Notes under the pieces: model-generated
Seen by the model: only the letters and a program-made list of their open reading frames with translations
The model's database searches: none
What the model was told of the DNA's origin: nothing
Made by a program: the position numbers and the translations under genes
DNA from: Deinococcus sp. LM3
Lineage (GTDB): Bacteria; Deinococcota; Deinococci; Deinococcales; Deinococcaceae
Assembly (NCBI RefSeq): GCF_002017875.1
Contig: NZ_MUFV01000001.1
Coordinates: forward strand, 682,001-746,000
Length of the DNA stretch: 64,000 nucleotides
Direction of reading: 5' to 3'
In this document: piece after piece, positions 35,250-52,450 of the stretch
How positions within the stretch are numbered: position 1 is the stretch's first letter
How the letters are laid out: every line of letters begins with the position of its first letter

Positions 35250-36869
35250 TCAGCGTTTCAGTCGCCGCGTCACCGCCGCCACTTCCGGCATTCTCAGGGC
35301 CAGCGCGCCGCCCAGGTACACGGCGAGGCCCGCCCCGCCCGCCAGGGCCAGCACGGGAATGCTGGTCAGGATGAAGCCCGGTTCGATCGGCACGGCCCGC
35401 GCGATCAGCCACGCCACGCCGCCCGAGACGGCAGCCAGTGGCACGACGCGCAGCAGATGGCCCGTCACCTCGCGCGCTGGGAAGCCCACGGCGCGGCGGT
35501 ACAGGATGATCAGCGCGGCCGTCATCAGCAGGCCGCTGATGGTGGTGCTCAGGCCGAAGCCGATCAGGCCCAGGCTGGGTACCAGCAGGCGGTACAGCCC
35601 GACCTCCAGCACGAAGCCGATGGCGCTGATCGTCACGGCCTCACGGGTGCGTTCACGCGCGTAGAAGGTGCGTAGCAGCACCGTGACCAGCGCCCACGGG
35701 ACCAGAGCCAGAGACCAGCTGCTCAGGATGCCCGCCCCGGCCAGGAATTTCACGGTTTCCTCCGGAGTGCGGGGAGCGTGGGTGTTGATGACGCTGATCA
35801 CGTGGGGGGCCAGCGCAATGATCAGGGCGCTCATGGGCGCGGCCAGGAACGTGGTGGTGCGGATGGTGCTGGCGGTGAGTGCGCGGAACTGCGGCCAGTT
35901 CTTCTCGGCGGCAGCCTGCGAGAAGCGCGGGAAGACGGCCAGGACAGGTGAGACGACGAACAGGCCGTTCACGGTGGTGAACAGCGCCTGGGCGTTGAAG
36001 TACCCGGCCTGCGTGCCGGAATCGAACAGCCGCGCGTCGGACAGCAGCCGCAGCACGTACACGTTCAGGAACTGCCGCGCCCCGGCCGTCAGGGTGAACG
36101 GGGCCATCTGGCGCAGCACGCGCCCCACCGCCGGGTGCCCCCTCAGGGCCGGGGTGGGCAGCAGTCCGAAGCGGTGCAGGGCGGGCAACTGCACCAGGAG
36201 TTGCGCGGCGCCCCCGATCAGCCAGCCGAAGGCCAGCCACTCGGCCTGCTTGGGCAGCAGCACCAGCGCCGCGATGCTGGCAATGTTGAACGCCACGGGC
36301 GCGAAACTGCTTTCCCGGAAGTGCTCGTCGGCATTCAGCAGCCCCATGGCGATGGCGGACAGGCTGATCAGCATCAGGAACGGCATGACCATGCGGGTCA
36401 TGAACAGCGCCAGCTCCCGGTCGATGTTCGACTGCCCGGCCAGCAGCAGGTCCACGAGGTACGGGGCGGCCAGGATGCCCGCCGCCATCAGCAGCAGGTT
36501 CACGGCGATCAGTACGCCGCTGAACGCCTGCGCCAGCTTTCTGCGCTCGGCATCGTCCAGGGTCTTGTACACCGGGATGAACGAGTTGACGAGCGCGCCC
36601 TCGGCCAGCAGTTCGCGCAGCAGGTTCGGGATCGTGACGGCCGTGTTGAACGCCTCGACCAGCGTCACGCTGAACAGGTTGTTCAGGGCCATCTGGCGCA
36701 GGATGCCGCTCAGGCGTGAGCCGAGCGTGCCGAGCATGACGATGATGGTGTTGGCCCGCAGGGACTTTTTCGGCCCGGCGGGTGGGGGCGCGGCGGGCGG
36801 CCCGGCGTCCTCGAAGGACATGTTCAGTTCGGGTGGTGCGGGGGGCGGGCCGGACGGCGGGAGACTCAC
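35250..36869 (-). CDS. murJ: Lipid II flippase MurJ
   Basis: A 539-residue multispanning MOP-superfamily protein (MviN). Fourteen hydrophobic helices are expected, and the family motifs SRLSGILRQMALNNLF, ELLAEGALVNSFIPVYK and TLFYARERTREAVTISAIGF-like segment are present. It flips lipid II to the outer leaflet for peptidoglycan synthesis. GTG 36869 is preferred because TACAGT (36877-36882) lies 7 nt before it; GTG 36878 is the longer alternative. A Pro-rich cytoplasmic extension of some 35 residues precedes helix 1. Confidence 0.93.
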   Translation of the reverse strand: MSLPPSGPPPAPPELNMSFEDAGPPAAPPPAGPKKSLRANTIIVMLGTLGSRLSGILRQMALNNLFSVTLVEAFNTAVTIPNLLRELLAEGALVNSFIPVYKTLDDAERRKLAQAFSGVLIAVNLLLMAAGILAAPYLVDLLLAGQSNIDRELALFMTRMVMPFLMLISLSAIAMGLLNADEHFRESSFAPVAFNIASIAALVLLPKQAEWLAFGWLIGGAAQLLVQLPALHRFGLLPTPALRGHPAVGRVLRQMAPFTLTAGARQFLNVYVLRLLSDARLFDSGTQAGYFNAQALFTTVNGLFVVSPVLAVFPRFSQAAAEKNWPQFRALTASTIRTTTFLAAPMSALIIALAPHVISVINTHAPRTPEETVKFLAGAGILSSWSLALVPWALVTVLLRTFYARERTREAVTISAIGFVLEVGLYRLLVPSLGLIGFGLSTTISGLLMTAALIILYRRAVGFPAREVTGHLLRVVPLAAVSGGVAWLIARAVPIEPGFILTSIPVLALAGGAGLAVYLGGALALRMPEVAAVTRRLKR

Positions 36870-36913
36870 GGGGGTCACTGTACCGCCCGTTCCGCCCGGC
36901 CTTCATGCGGCGT

Positions 36914-37423
36914 TCAGGTCGGGGGTGGGCTCTGCTCGTCGGGGGTGATCTCGTGGGCGCTGCCGTCCGGGCCGATGAACAGGTGCGGCGCGCCGAAGCT
37001 GACGTTCAGGCGCAGGGTGTTCAGGTACGCCTGGAGGTTGGCGGGCATGTCGCTGAGGGTGAAGGGGGCGCGGGGGGCGGCCACGAGGCGGTACACGCCA
37101 GTCTGACCGGGCAGGCGGTCGTAGACGAACGCGCCGCGCCGCTGGGCGGGGGTCAGGTGCTCGTCGAAGCCTCCGGCGGGGGCGTTGGGTTCCTCGGCTT
37201 CTGGGCGCACGTCGATCCAGACGTGCGTGCGTTCCAGCAGGCCCTCGCTCTGCAGGGCGGCTTGGGGGACGGTGTCGTCCCCGGCGGCCAGGAACTGCGC
37301 GACGTGCCCGCGTGTGTCGGTGGCGAACCAGTCGAATTCCACGTCCCGGATTTCCTCGCGGGTGATGACGACCTGCAACAGTTCCTCCTCGGTGAGGGGG
37401 GTATCGGTGGGGGCGTGACTCAT
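36914..37423 (-). CDS. Hypothetical protein coupled to pgm
   Basis: A 169-residue acidic protein starting MSHAPTDTPLTEEELLQVVITREEIRDVE, with no signal peptide, membrane segment or catalytic motif. GGGAGG lies about 8 nt before its ATG, and the start is only 2 nt after the pgm stop, so it is the second gene of a pgm operon. No family is recognised. A GTG at 37429 overlapping the pgm stop is the alternative start. Confidence 0.7.
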   Translation of the reverse strand: MSHAPTDTPLTEEELLQVVITREEIRDVEFDWFATDTRGHVAQFLAAGDDTVPQAALQSEGLLERTHVWIDVRPEAEEPNAPAGGFDEHLTPAQRRGAFVYDRLPGQTGVYRLVAAPRAPFTLSDMPANLQAYLNTLRLNVSFGAPHLFIGPDGSAHEITPDEQSPPPT

Positions 37424-37425
37424 GG

Positions 37426-39060
<1,635 letters not shown>

Positions 39061-39209
39061 GCCGCCCAGTGTAAGGAGTGCGGCCCCCGCGCAGGCGCTT
39101 GCGGTAAGACAGCGTGAAGTGCCGCCCGGCGACTGGGCCTTCCGGTGGCTGGGCCTCCCGGTGACGGGTGACCCGGTCGCGGTGACGGGCAGCTGCTACG
39201 CTGGGCGGC

Positions 39210-39320
39210 ATGAGGGAGTTCTTGAACGACTGGTGGCGGCTGCTGAAGCTGATCGTGGGGTCGCTGGCGATTCCGGTGGTGCTGTGGGGACTGCTGGTGT
39301 GGGCGGGCGTCCTGAAGTGA
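39210..39320 (+). CDS. Tiny membrane protein (36 residues)
   Basis: A 36-codon frame with an amphipathic start (REFLNDWWRLLK) and one hydrophobic helix (LIVGSLAIPVVLWGLLVWAGVL). TACGCT at 39197-39202 lies exactly 7 nt before the ATG, the same spacing as the well-supported genes around it, and it is divergent from pgm. Evidence is promoter spacing plus clear topology; no homologue is recognised. Confidence 0.6.
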   Translation: MREFLNDWWRLLKLIVGSLAIPVVLWGLLVWAGVLK

Positions 39321-39440
39321 CGGGCCGCCGGGCCAGTGAGCCGCTGGTCGGGGGCCGCTCCCCCGGCGGGTGACACGCGGCGCGCGGGTTGGAATCGCTC
39401 CCGGCGCCGCGCCTCATGTGGGCCGTGTTACGTTCGGTGC

Positions 39441-40478
<1,038 letters not shown>

Positions 40479-40631
40479 CCTGCCGCAACTGACCCGTTCT
40501 GTTCTCCCCTGCTCCGGGATGGCCCTGCGCCTCCTGGGGTGGAGGATCGTGCTGTCGGCCGGGCGTGGGGGAGCCAGTACCGGTATGAGAAATAATGAGT
40601 TGTTGCTTCATGTTTGCTAAATGGCTTAACA

Positions 40632-40660
40632 TTGAACTATTCAGCCTCGAGCCGTACACT
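40632..40660 (+). promoter_or_regulatory. wrbA promoter
   Basis: TTGAAC (40632-40637) and TACACT (40655-40660) are separated by 17 bp, and the ATG follows 6 nt after the -10. The 50 bp before the -35 are strikingly AT-rich for this genome and contain two TTGCTNNATG units 11 bp apart (40606-40627). Confidence 0.75.
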
Positions 40661-40666
40661 CCGGTC

Positions 40667-41281
<615 letters not shown>

Positions 41282-41296
41282 CCCGACCAGTCCACG

Positions 41297-41331
41297 AGAA
41301 GGCCCGCCGCGCTGAATGCGGCGGGCCTTCT
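41297..41331. terminator. Bidirectional terminator wrbA / treS
   Basis: AGAAGGCCCGCCGC and its complement GCGGCGGGCCTTCT form a perfect 14-bp stem with a 7-nt loop between the convergent genes. Confidence 0.85.
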
Positions 41332-41344
41332 GTGCGCGGCGGAT

Positions 41345-43003
<1,659 letters not shown>

Positions 43004-43110
43004 GCCCCGCAGTGTAATTCAGCCTGCCGCTGGAAGCGCTGCCATGAGGGCCGGGCGTGAACCGGTTCTCAACGCGGGCTGTGAGCAGGCGGATGTCAGC
43101 CGCAGGGTAG

Positions 43111-43146
43111 GCACAAGAAAAAACCCCGTCCGGAGACGGGGGTTCT
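43111..43146 (-). terminator. Terminator of tRNA-Gln
   Basis: On the minus strand AACCCCCGTC-TCCG-GACGGGGTTTTTTC forms a GC stem followed by a run of T. It lies 3' of the tRNA. Confidence 0.85.
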
Positions 43147-43152
43147 TTCAGT

Positions 43153-43226
43153 TGGCTGGGGCACTAGGACTCGAACCTAGATCGACAGTGTCAGAGACTG
43201 TTGTCCTGCCATTAGACGATGCCCCA
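43153..43226 (-). tRNA. tRNA-Gln (anticodon CTG)
   Basis: A 74-nt cloverleaf with acceptor TGGGGCA/TGCCCCA, anticodon stem ACAGT/ACTGT around loop CTCTGAC, T-loop TTCGAGT, discriminator G, and encoded CCA. The anticodon CTG reads CAG. Its promoter is at 43273-43302. Confidence 0.96.
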
Positions 43227-43272
43227 ACGCGGCTTCGCTCTGACCGAACTTCCTTGAAGGGAAGCGTGAGGG

Positions 43273-43302
43273 AGTATAGCCACAGCCCTGCCGGTCCGTC
43301 AA
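43273..43302 (-). promoter_or_regulatory. tRNA-Gln promoter
   Basis: On the minus strand TTGACG (43297-43302) and TATACT (43273-43278) with 18 bp between, close to consensus, about 45 bp before the tRNA 5' end. Confidence 0.8.
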
Positions 43303-43380
43303 GCCTCCCCCCTGCACTGCGTGTCAGTCCCGCCAGAGCGAACGCGGGCCAGGACTCGCTGGACCGCGTACAGACCGCAG

Positions 43381-43409
43381 TTGCCGCGCTCCTCAGACTC
43401 TGGTACACT
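43381..43409 (+). promoter_or_regulatory. rpsA promoter
   Basis: TTGCCG (43381-43386) and TACACT (43404-43409) are separated by 17 bp. Transcription would give a leader of about 105 nt. Confidence 0.75.
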
Positions 43410-43433
43410 AAGGTGTTGCCGCGCCGTATGCAC

Positions 43434-43505
43434 CCCTGGCCCCAGGGCCGGGCTCGCACGGAAGACAGGTATCAGGCTGGCGCGCCGTCCGCAGGGAGGC
43501 GCGCC
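43434..43505 (+). promoter_or_regulatory. Structured rpsA leader
   Basis: The leader contains CCCTGG-CC-CCAGGG (about 43434-43447) and a second hairpin in which GGCGCGCC (43479-43486) pairs with GGCGCGCC (43498-43505) across an 11-nt loop, just before AGGAGGACAGGAG and the ATG. This could be an S1 autoregulatory structure; the role is inferred. Confidence 0.5.
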
Positions 43506-43522
43506 CAGGAGGACAGGAGTTC

Positions 43523-45247
<1,725 letters not shown>

Positions 45248-45255
45248 GCGGGACG

Positions 45256-45336
45256 CTCAGGCAGAAGTGCCTGAGCCCCCACCCTGAACGGGAACTCCCG
45301 ACCGGACCCTCGTGGTCTGGCCGGGAGTTCCCGTTT
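45256..45336 (+). terminator. Double hairpin terminator after rpsA
   Basis: CTCAGGCA-GAAG-TGCCTGAG (about 45256-45275) is followed by a long stem in which ACGGGAACTCCCG (45288-45300) pairs with CGGGAGTTCCCGT (from 45322), ending in TTT. This ends the rpsA transcript. Confidence 0.8.
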
Positions 45337-45397
45337 CCTGCGCGGAGCAAGAGCGGAGGGGGCAGCTGAGACTCGGCTGCCCCCTCCGCCCGGCGCG

Positions 45398-47536
<2,139 letters not shown>

Positions 47537-47840
47537 GACTCCTCTTCAGTAGACGGGCGGGCAGTCAGGTGAGCGTCACCCACGGCGCGCCCACGATCAT
47601 CCCCCGCATTAAAGCAGACGCCCCGCCGCGCCGCCCGCGCCCGTGCGACTGCGCCGGCCCGGCCGCCCGTTCCTGCGGCGGTCTGGGCCAGCATCCTGGC
47701 AGGCCGCTGGCCCCGGATTTCATGTTCACCGGGGCCAGACGGGACGATGCTCGATGTGACCATCGCCGCTGCCGGTCGCCGATTCCTGCGCCCTGGTGTT
47801 CAGGGCCAGGAGCGGCAACCGGCGCGTTCCGGTTGTGCGA
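47537..47840. other. Intergenic region ppk / fabF
   Basis: 304 bp with no gene. On the minus strand it holds the downstream flank of fabF: an imperfect long hairpin at 47771-47823 (GCCGGTCGCCG with CGGCAACCGGC, plus TCCTG/CAGGA) could terminate the fab transcript, though there is no U-tract. The ppk promoter should lie near 47540-47600 but no clear hexamers are visible. Confidence 0.45.
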
Positions 47841-49085
47841 TCAGACGCGCTTGAACAGCAGCGCGGCGTTCTGTCCACCGAACGCGAAGGAGTTGCTCAG
47901 GGCGTACTCGACCTGCACCTCGCGCGCGCCTTCGGGGATGTAGTCGAGGTCGAGTTCCGGGTCGGGGTCGGTCAGGTTGATGGTGGGCGGCAGGATGCCG
48001 TCCCGCAGCGCCTGGGCGACGGCGATGGCCTCGATGGCGCCGGCCGCGCCGAGCAGGTGGCCGGTCATGCTCTTGGTGGAGCTGACGGCCAGGGTGTGGG
48101 CGTGCTGGCCGAACACGTGCTTGATGCCCTGCGTTTCGTGCAGGTCGTTGAAGTGCGTGCTGGTGCCGTGCGCGTTGATGTACCCGACCTGTTCGGGGTT
48201 CACGCCAGCGGTCTTCAGGGCCATGCGCATGGCGACCTGCGCGCCGCGTCCCTCGGGGGCGGGCGTGGTGATGTGGTGCGCGTCGGCGCTGGTGCCGTAC
48301 CCGACGATCTCGGCGTAGATGGTCGCGCCGCGCGCCACGGCCTTCTCGTACTCCTCGAGGATCACGACGCCCGCGCCCTCGCCCAGCACGAAGCCGTCGC
48401 GGGTGGCGCTGAATGGGCGGCTGGCGCGCTGGGGGTCGTCGTTGCGGGTGGACAGGGCTTTCATGTTCGAGAAGCCGCCGATGGCGATGGGCGTGACGGC
48501 GGCCTCGCTGCCCCCGGCGATCATGGTGTCCGCGAGGCCCAGCTGGATGTAGCGGGCGGCGTCGCCGATGGCGCCGGTGCCGGTGGCGCAGGCGGTCACG
48601 ACGGTGCTGCTGGGGCCGGTCGCGCCGTAGCGCATGGCGACGTGCCCGGTGGCCATGTTGGCGATCATCATCGGGATGAACATGGGGCTGATGCGCCCCG
48701 CGCCGCGTGAGTGCAGCACGCCCGCCTGATCCTCGAAGGTTTTCACGCCGCCGATGCCGCTGCCGACGATGGTGCCGGTGCCCTCGCCGCGCAGCTGTTC
48801 CTCGGTCAGGCCGCTGTCCTGCACGGCCAGTGCGGCGGCGGCCAGCGCGAGTTGCACGTAGCGGTCGAGCTTGCGGGCCTCGCGGGGGTCCACGAAGGGC
48901 GACAGGTCGTCGTTGACTTCCCCGGCGATCCGGCTGGCCGTGTCGGCCGGATCGAAGTGCGTGATGGTGGCAATGCCGCTCTGTCCGGCGCGTTGCGCCT
49001 GCGCGTAGGCCTGCGCGCCCACGCCGATCGGCGTGACCGGCCCGAGGCCCGTGATGACAACCCGTTTCAACCCTGAGACGCTCAC
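47841..49085 (-). CDS. fabF: 3-oxoacyl-ACP synthase II
   Basis: A 414-residue condensing enzyme that elongates acyl-ACP with malonyl-ACP. The Cys-His-His triad is visible as VTACATGTGA, NAHGTSTHFND and SSTKSMTGHLLGAAG; GGSEAAVTP and SNSFAFGGQN complete the fold. GTG 49085 has AAAGGGGGGG upstream. Last gene of the fab cluster on this strand. Confidence 0.97.
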   Translation of the reverse strand: MSVSGLKRVVITGLGPVTPIGVGAQAYAQAQRAGQSGIATITHFDPADTASRIAGEVNDDLSPFVDPREARKLDRYVQLALAAAALAVQDSGLTEEQLRGEGTGTIVGSGIGGVKTFEDQAGVLHSRGAGRISPMFIPMMIANMATGHVAMRYGATGPSSTVVTACATGTGAIGDAARYIQLGLADTMIAGGSEAAVTPIAIGGFSNMKALSTRNDDPQRASRPFSATRDGFVLGEGAGVVILEEYEKAVARGATIYAEIVGYGTSADAHHITTPAPEGRGAQVAMRMALKTAGVNPEQVGYINAHGTSTHFNDLHETQGIKHVFGQHAHTLAVSSTKSMTGHLLGAAGAIEAIAVAQALRDGILPPTINLTDPDPELDLDYIPEGAREVQVEYALSNSFAFGGQNAALLFKRV

Positions 49086-49269
49086 TGCATCCCCCCCTTT
49101 GGTGTGCCGGAGGTCCGCGCGACGGCGCCGCGACCTGCTGGCAGTGGTGCTGGTTTGACCTGCGGCGTGGCAGGTGTTCGGTCACGCAACGGATGGGGGC
49201 GGGAGCGGCAATGCACCGCGCCCCGCCCCGTCATCCTGTGGCCCCCACGGTCGGAGGGGGCCAGCGCGT

Positions 49270-49500
49270 TTACTGCTTGCTCTCGATGTAATCCACGGCG
49301 GCCTGGACCGTGCGGATCGTTTCGGCGTCCTCATCGCTGATGGTGATGCCGAACTTGTCTTCGAGGCCCATGATCAGTTCCACGGTTTCGAGGCTGTCGG
49401 CGCCCAGGTCTTCCACGAAGCGGGCTTCGGGGACCACCTTGTCGCCGTCCACGCCGAGCTTGTCAACGATCACGTCTTTCACATCATCAAAAGTTGCCAT
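49270..49500 (-). CDS. acpP: Acyl carrier protein
   Basis: A 76-residue acidic four-helix carrier. The phosphopantetheine attachment Ser is in GADSLETVELIMGLED (residue 36 or so). AGGAGG lies just before the ATG. It shuttles acyl groups among the Fab enzymes encoded around it. Confidence 0.98.
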   Translation of the reverse strand: MATFDDVKDVIVDKLGVDGDKVVPEARFVEDLGADSLETVELIMGLEDKFGITISDEDAETIRTVQAAVDYIESKQ

Positions 49501-49612
49501 GAGTTCGTACCTCCTGATACTGAAGTCTGCGCCAGTCTACACGCGGCGCCCATGAGAGTCGGCTGATCTGAACGGGGTTCAACTCCCCCGGCGCCACCCG
49601 GATCTGCCCCGG

Positions 49613-50362
<750 letters not shown>

Positions 50363-50390
50363 GGGTGGGTTCTCCGGTGGGGCGGGTGAA

Positions 50391-51296
50391 TTACAGCGTG
50401 AAGTCCTGCACCTGCGCGGCCGTGCCGACGTTGATGGTGCGGGCGTCGGGCAGGATGCGCCTGACGAGGCCGGTCAGGACGGTGCCGGGACCGAACTCGA
50501 TGAACACGTCCGCGCCGGCCGCCGCGAGGGCCTGGATGGTCTCGACCCAGCGGACCGCACCTGTGATCTGGTCGGTCAGCAGCCCCGGCAGGGCGGTCGG
50601 GTCGGTGTTCGGCTGGGCGGTCACGTTCGCGTACACCGGGAAGGCGGGCGGCGCGAACGCGGTCGTCTGGAGGTCCGGGGCGAGGCCGCTGGCGGCGGGG
50701 TCCATGAGGGGGCAGTGGAAGGGCGCACTGACCTTCAGGGGAATGGCTTTCAGGCCGCGTGCCTTGAGGGCGGCGTTCGCGGCTTCCACGCCTTCTTTCG
50801 TGCCGCTGATGACGGTCTGGGTGGGCGCGTTGAAGTTGGCGGGCTGCACGCCGTCGGTGGCGGCGCAGACCTCCTGGACGACGGCCGGGTCTCCCATGAC
50901 GGCGCTCATGGCTCCGGCTCCGACGGGCACGGCGGCCTGCATCAGTTCGCCGCGCCGGCGGGTCAGGCGCAGGGCGTCCCCGAGGCTCAGGGCGTCGGCG
51001 GCGACCAGCGCGGAGTACTCGCCCAGCGAGTGCCCGGCCGCGAAGGCGGGGGTCAGGCCAGTCTGCGCCCGCCACGCACGGTAAGCAGCGACGCTGGCGG
51101 CCACCAGCGCGGGCTGCTGGTTGGCGGTCAGGGTCAGGTCGTCCAGTGGGCCGGACTCGATCAGGGCGCGCAGGCCCGGCAGGACGTGCTCGACCTGCGT
51201 GTACACCTCGGCGGCCTCGGGGAACGCGGCGGTCAGGTCGGTGCCCATGCCGACGCTGTGGCTGCCCTGACCGGGGAACAGAGCAGCGATCTTCAT
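50391..51296 (-). CDS. fabD: Malonyl-CoA:ACP transacylase
   Basis: A 301-residue transferase that loads malonyl on ACP. Catalytic Ser in the GHSLGEYSAL motif, Arg in RGELMQ and His in SAPFHCPLM are clear; the N-terminus IAALFPGQGSHSVGMG is canonical. The ATG overlaps the fabH stop by four bases (ATGA), indicating translational coupling. Confidence 0.97.
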   Translation of the reverse strand: MKIAALFPGQGSHSVGMGTDLTAAFPEAAEVYTQVEHVLPGLRALIESGPLDDLTLTANQQPALVAASVAAYRAWRAQTGLTPAFAAGHSLGEYSALVAADALSLGDALRLTRRRGELMQAAVPVGAGAMSAVMGDPAVVQEVCAATDGVQPANFNAPTQTVISGTKEGVEAANAALKARGLKAIPLKVSAPFHCPLMDPAASGLAPDLQTTAFAPPAFPVYANVTAQPNTDPTALPGLLTDQITGAVRWVETIQALAAAGADVFIEFGPGTVLTGLVRRILPDARTINVGTAAQVQDFTL

Positions 51297-52330
51297 GCGC
51301 TCACCCCGGCGTGCGGTGCGGGCTTCAGGCTGGGTGCGCCGTCCCACCACTTCATGGTGCCCGCCACCCAGCTCAGGCCGCCGCCGAAGGCGATCAGCAG
51401 CAGTTGCTGGCCGTCCTGAACGCGGCCGTCCTGCACGGCCTCGTCGAGGGCCATGGGCACGGTCGCGGAACTGGTGTTGCCGTAGCGGTCGAGGTTCACG
51501 ACGGCGCGCTCCATGGGCAGCCCGAAGCGGTCCATGGCCGCCTCGATGATGCGCACGTTCGCCTGGTGCGGAATGACCCAGTCCACGTCGGCGCTGGTCA
51601 GGCCGCTCTTGGCGAGGACCTGCGCGCCGCTCTCGCCCAGCACGCGCACCGCGAACTTGAAGACCTCGCGGCCGTTCATGCCGACCGAGTGGCCCATGTC
51701 GAAGCCGCCGGGCAGGGTGGGGGCCACGCAGCGCAGGTAGAGGCTGGACCCGCCGTTGCCGTCGGCGCCCATCACGAATTCCTGGAAGCCGTACCCGGCG
51801 GGGACCGGGCCGACCACGGCGGCGCCCGCGCCGTCCCCGAACAGGATGGCGGTGTTGCGGTCGTCCTGGTCCACGATCTTGCTGAGGGCCTCGGCGCCCA
51901 CGACGAGCACGCGGCGGGCCGCGCCGCTCATGATCAGGCCCTGCGCGACGCTCAGGCCGTACACGAAGCCGCTGCACGCGGTGCTCAGGTCGAAGGCGGC
52001 CGCGCCGACCAGACCGACCTGCATGCCGATCAGGGCGGCGGTCGAGGGCATCAGCGCGTCGGGGCTGACGGTGGCGCAGATGATGGCGTCCACGCCCTGG
52101 AGGGCCTGTGGGTCGCGTTCCAGCATGTTGCGTACGGCCATGACGCCCACGTCGGACGTGAACTGTTCCGGCGCGGCGAAGCGGCGTTCGCGGATGCCGG
52201 TGCGGGACTCGATCCAGTCGGCGTTGGTCTCCATGCGGGCCTCGAATTCCGCGTTGGGCACCACGCGGTCCGGGACGTACATGCCCAGCGCGGTGATGCC
52301 GAGGCTGGGGCGGGCGGAGGGGTCACTCAT
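51293..52330 (-). CDS. fabH: 3-oxoacyl-ACP synthase III
   Basis: A 345-residue initiating condensing enzyme joining acetyl- or branched acyl-CoA with malonyl-ACP. The triad is in STACSGFVYGL, PHQANVRI and DRYGNTSSATVP; ADWIESRTGIRERRF is typical of FabH. First gene of the fabH-fabD-fabG-acpP-fabF cluster. The ATG is 6 nt after a TAGCGT -10 box; the promoter is overlapped by a perfect palindrome. Confidence 0.97.
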   Translation of the reverse strand: MSDPSARPSLGITALGMYVPDRVVPNAEFEARMETNADWIESRTGIRERRFAAPEQFTSDVGVMAVRNMLERDPQALQGVDAIICATVSPDALMPSTAALIGMQVGLVGAAAFDLSTACSGFVYGLSVAQGLIMSGAARRVLVVGAEALSKIVDQDDRNTAILFGDGAGAAVVGPVPAGYGFQEFVMGADGNGGSSLYLRCVAPTLPGGFDMGHSVGMNGREVFKFAVRVLGESGAQVLAKSGLTSADVDWVIPHQANVRIIEAAMDRFGLPMERAVVNLDRYGNTSSATVPMALDEAVQDGRVQDGQQLLLIAFGGGLSWVAGTMKWWDGAPSLKPAPHAGVSA

Positions 52331-52336
52331 GCCCGC

Positions 52337-52365
52337 ACGCTAACATTCTTTGAACGGCCGTTCAA
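52337..52365 (-). promoter_or_regulatory. fab operon promoter with palindromic operator
   Basis: On the minus strand -35 TTGAAC (52360-52365) and -10 TAGCGT (52337-52342) are 17 bp apart, with the fabH ATG 6 nt after the -10. The -35 is the left half of a perfect 16-bp palindrome, TTGAACGGCCGTTCAA (52350-52365). The size and symmetry are those of TetR-type repressors of lipid genes (FadR/FabR class in this phylum). No such regulator gene is in the window. Confidence 0.75.
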
Positions 52366-52450
52366 TGAATTCGGTACAGAGTTCAACCGCCCGGAACCCG
52401 GCCAGTCCGACGGCTCCGTCCGTGCCGCCTTCACCGGTCAGCGGTCACGT

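Noticed and set aside
47537..47840. A small gene between ppk and fabF
   Set aside because: Frames there have no ribosome site, no -10 box at the leaderless distance, and no recognisable protein pattern.
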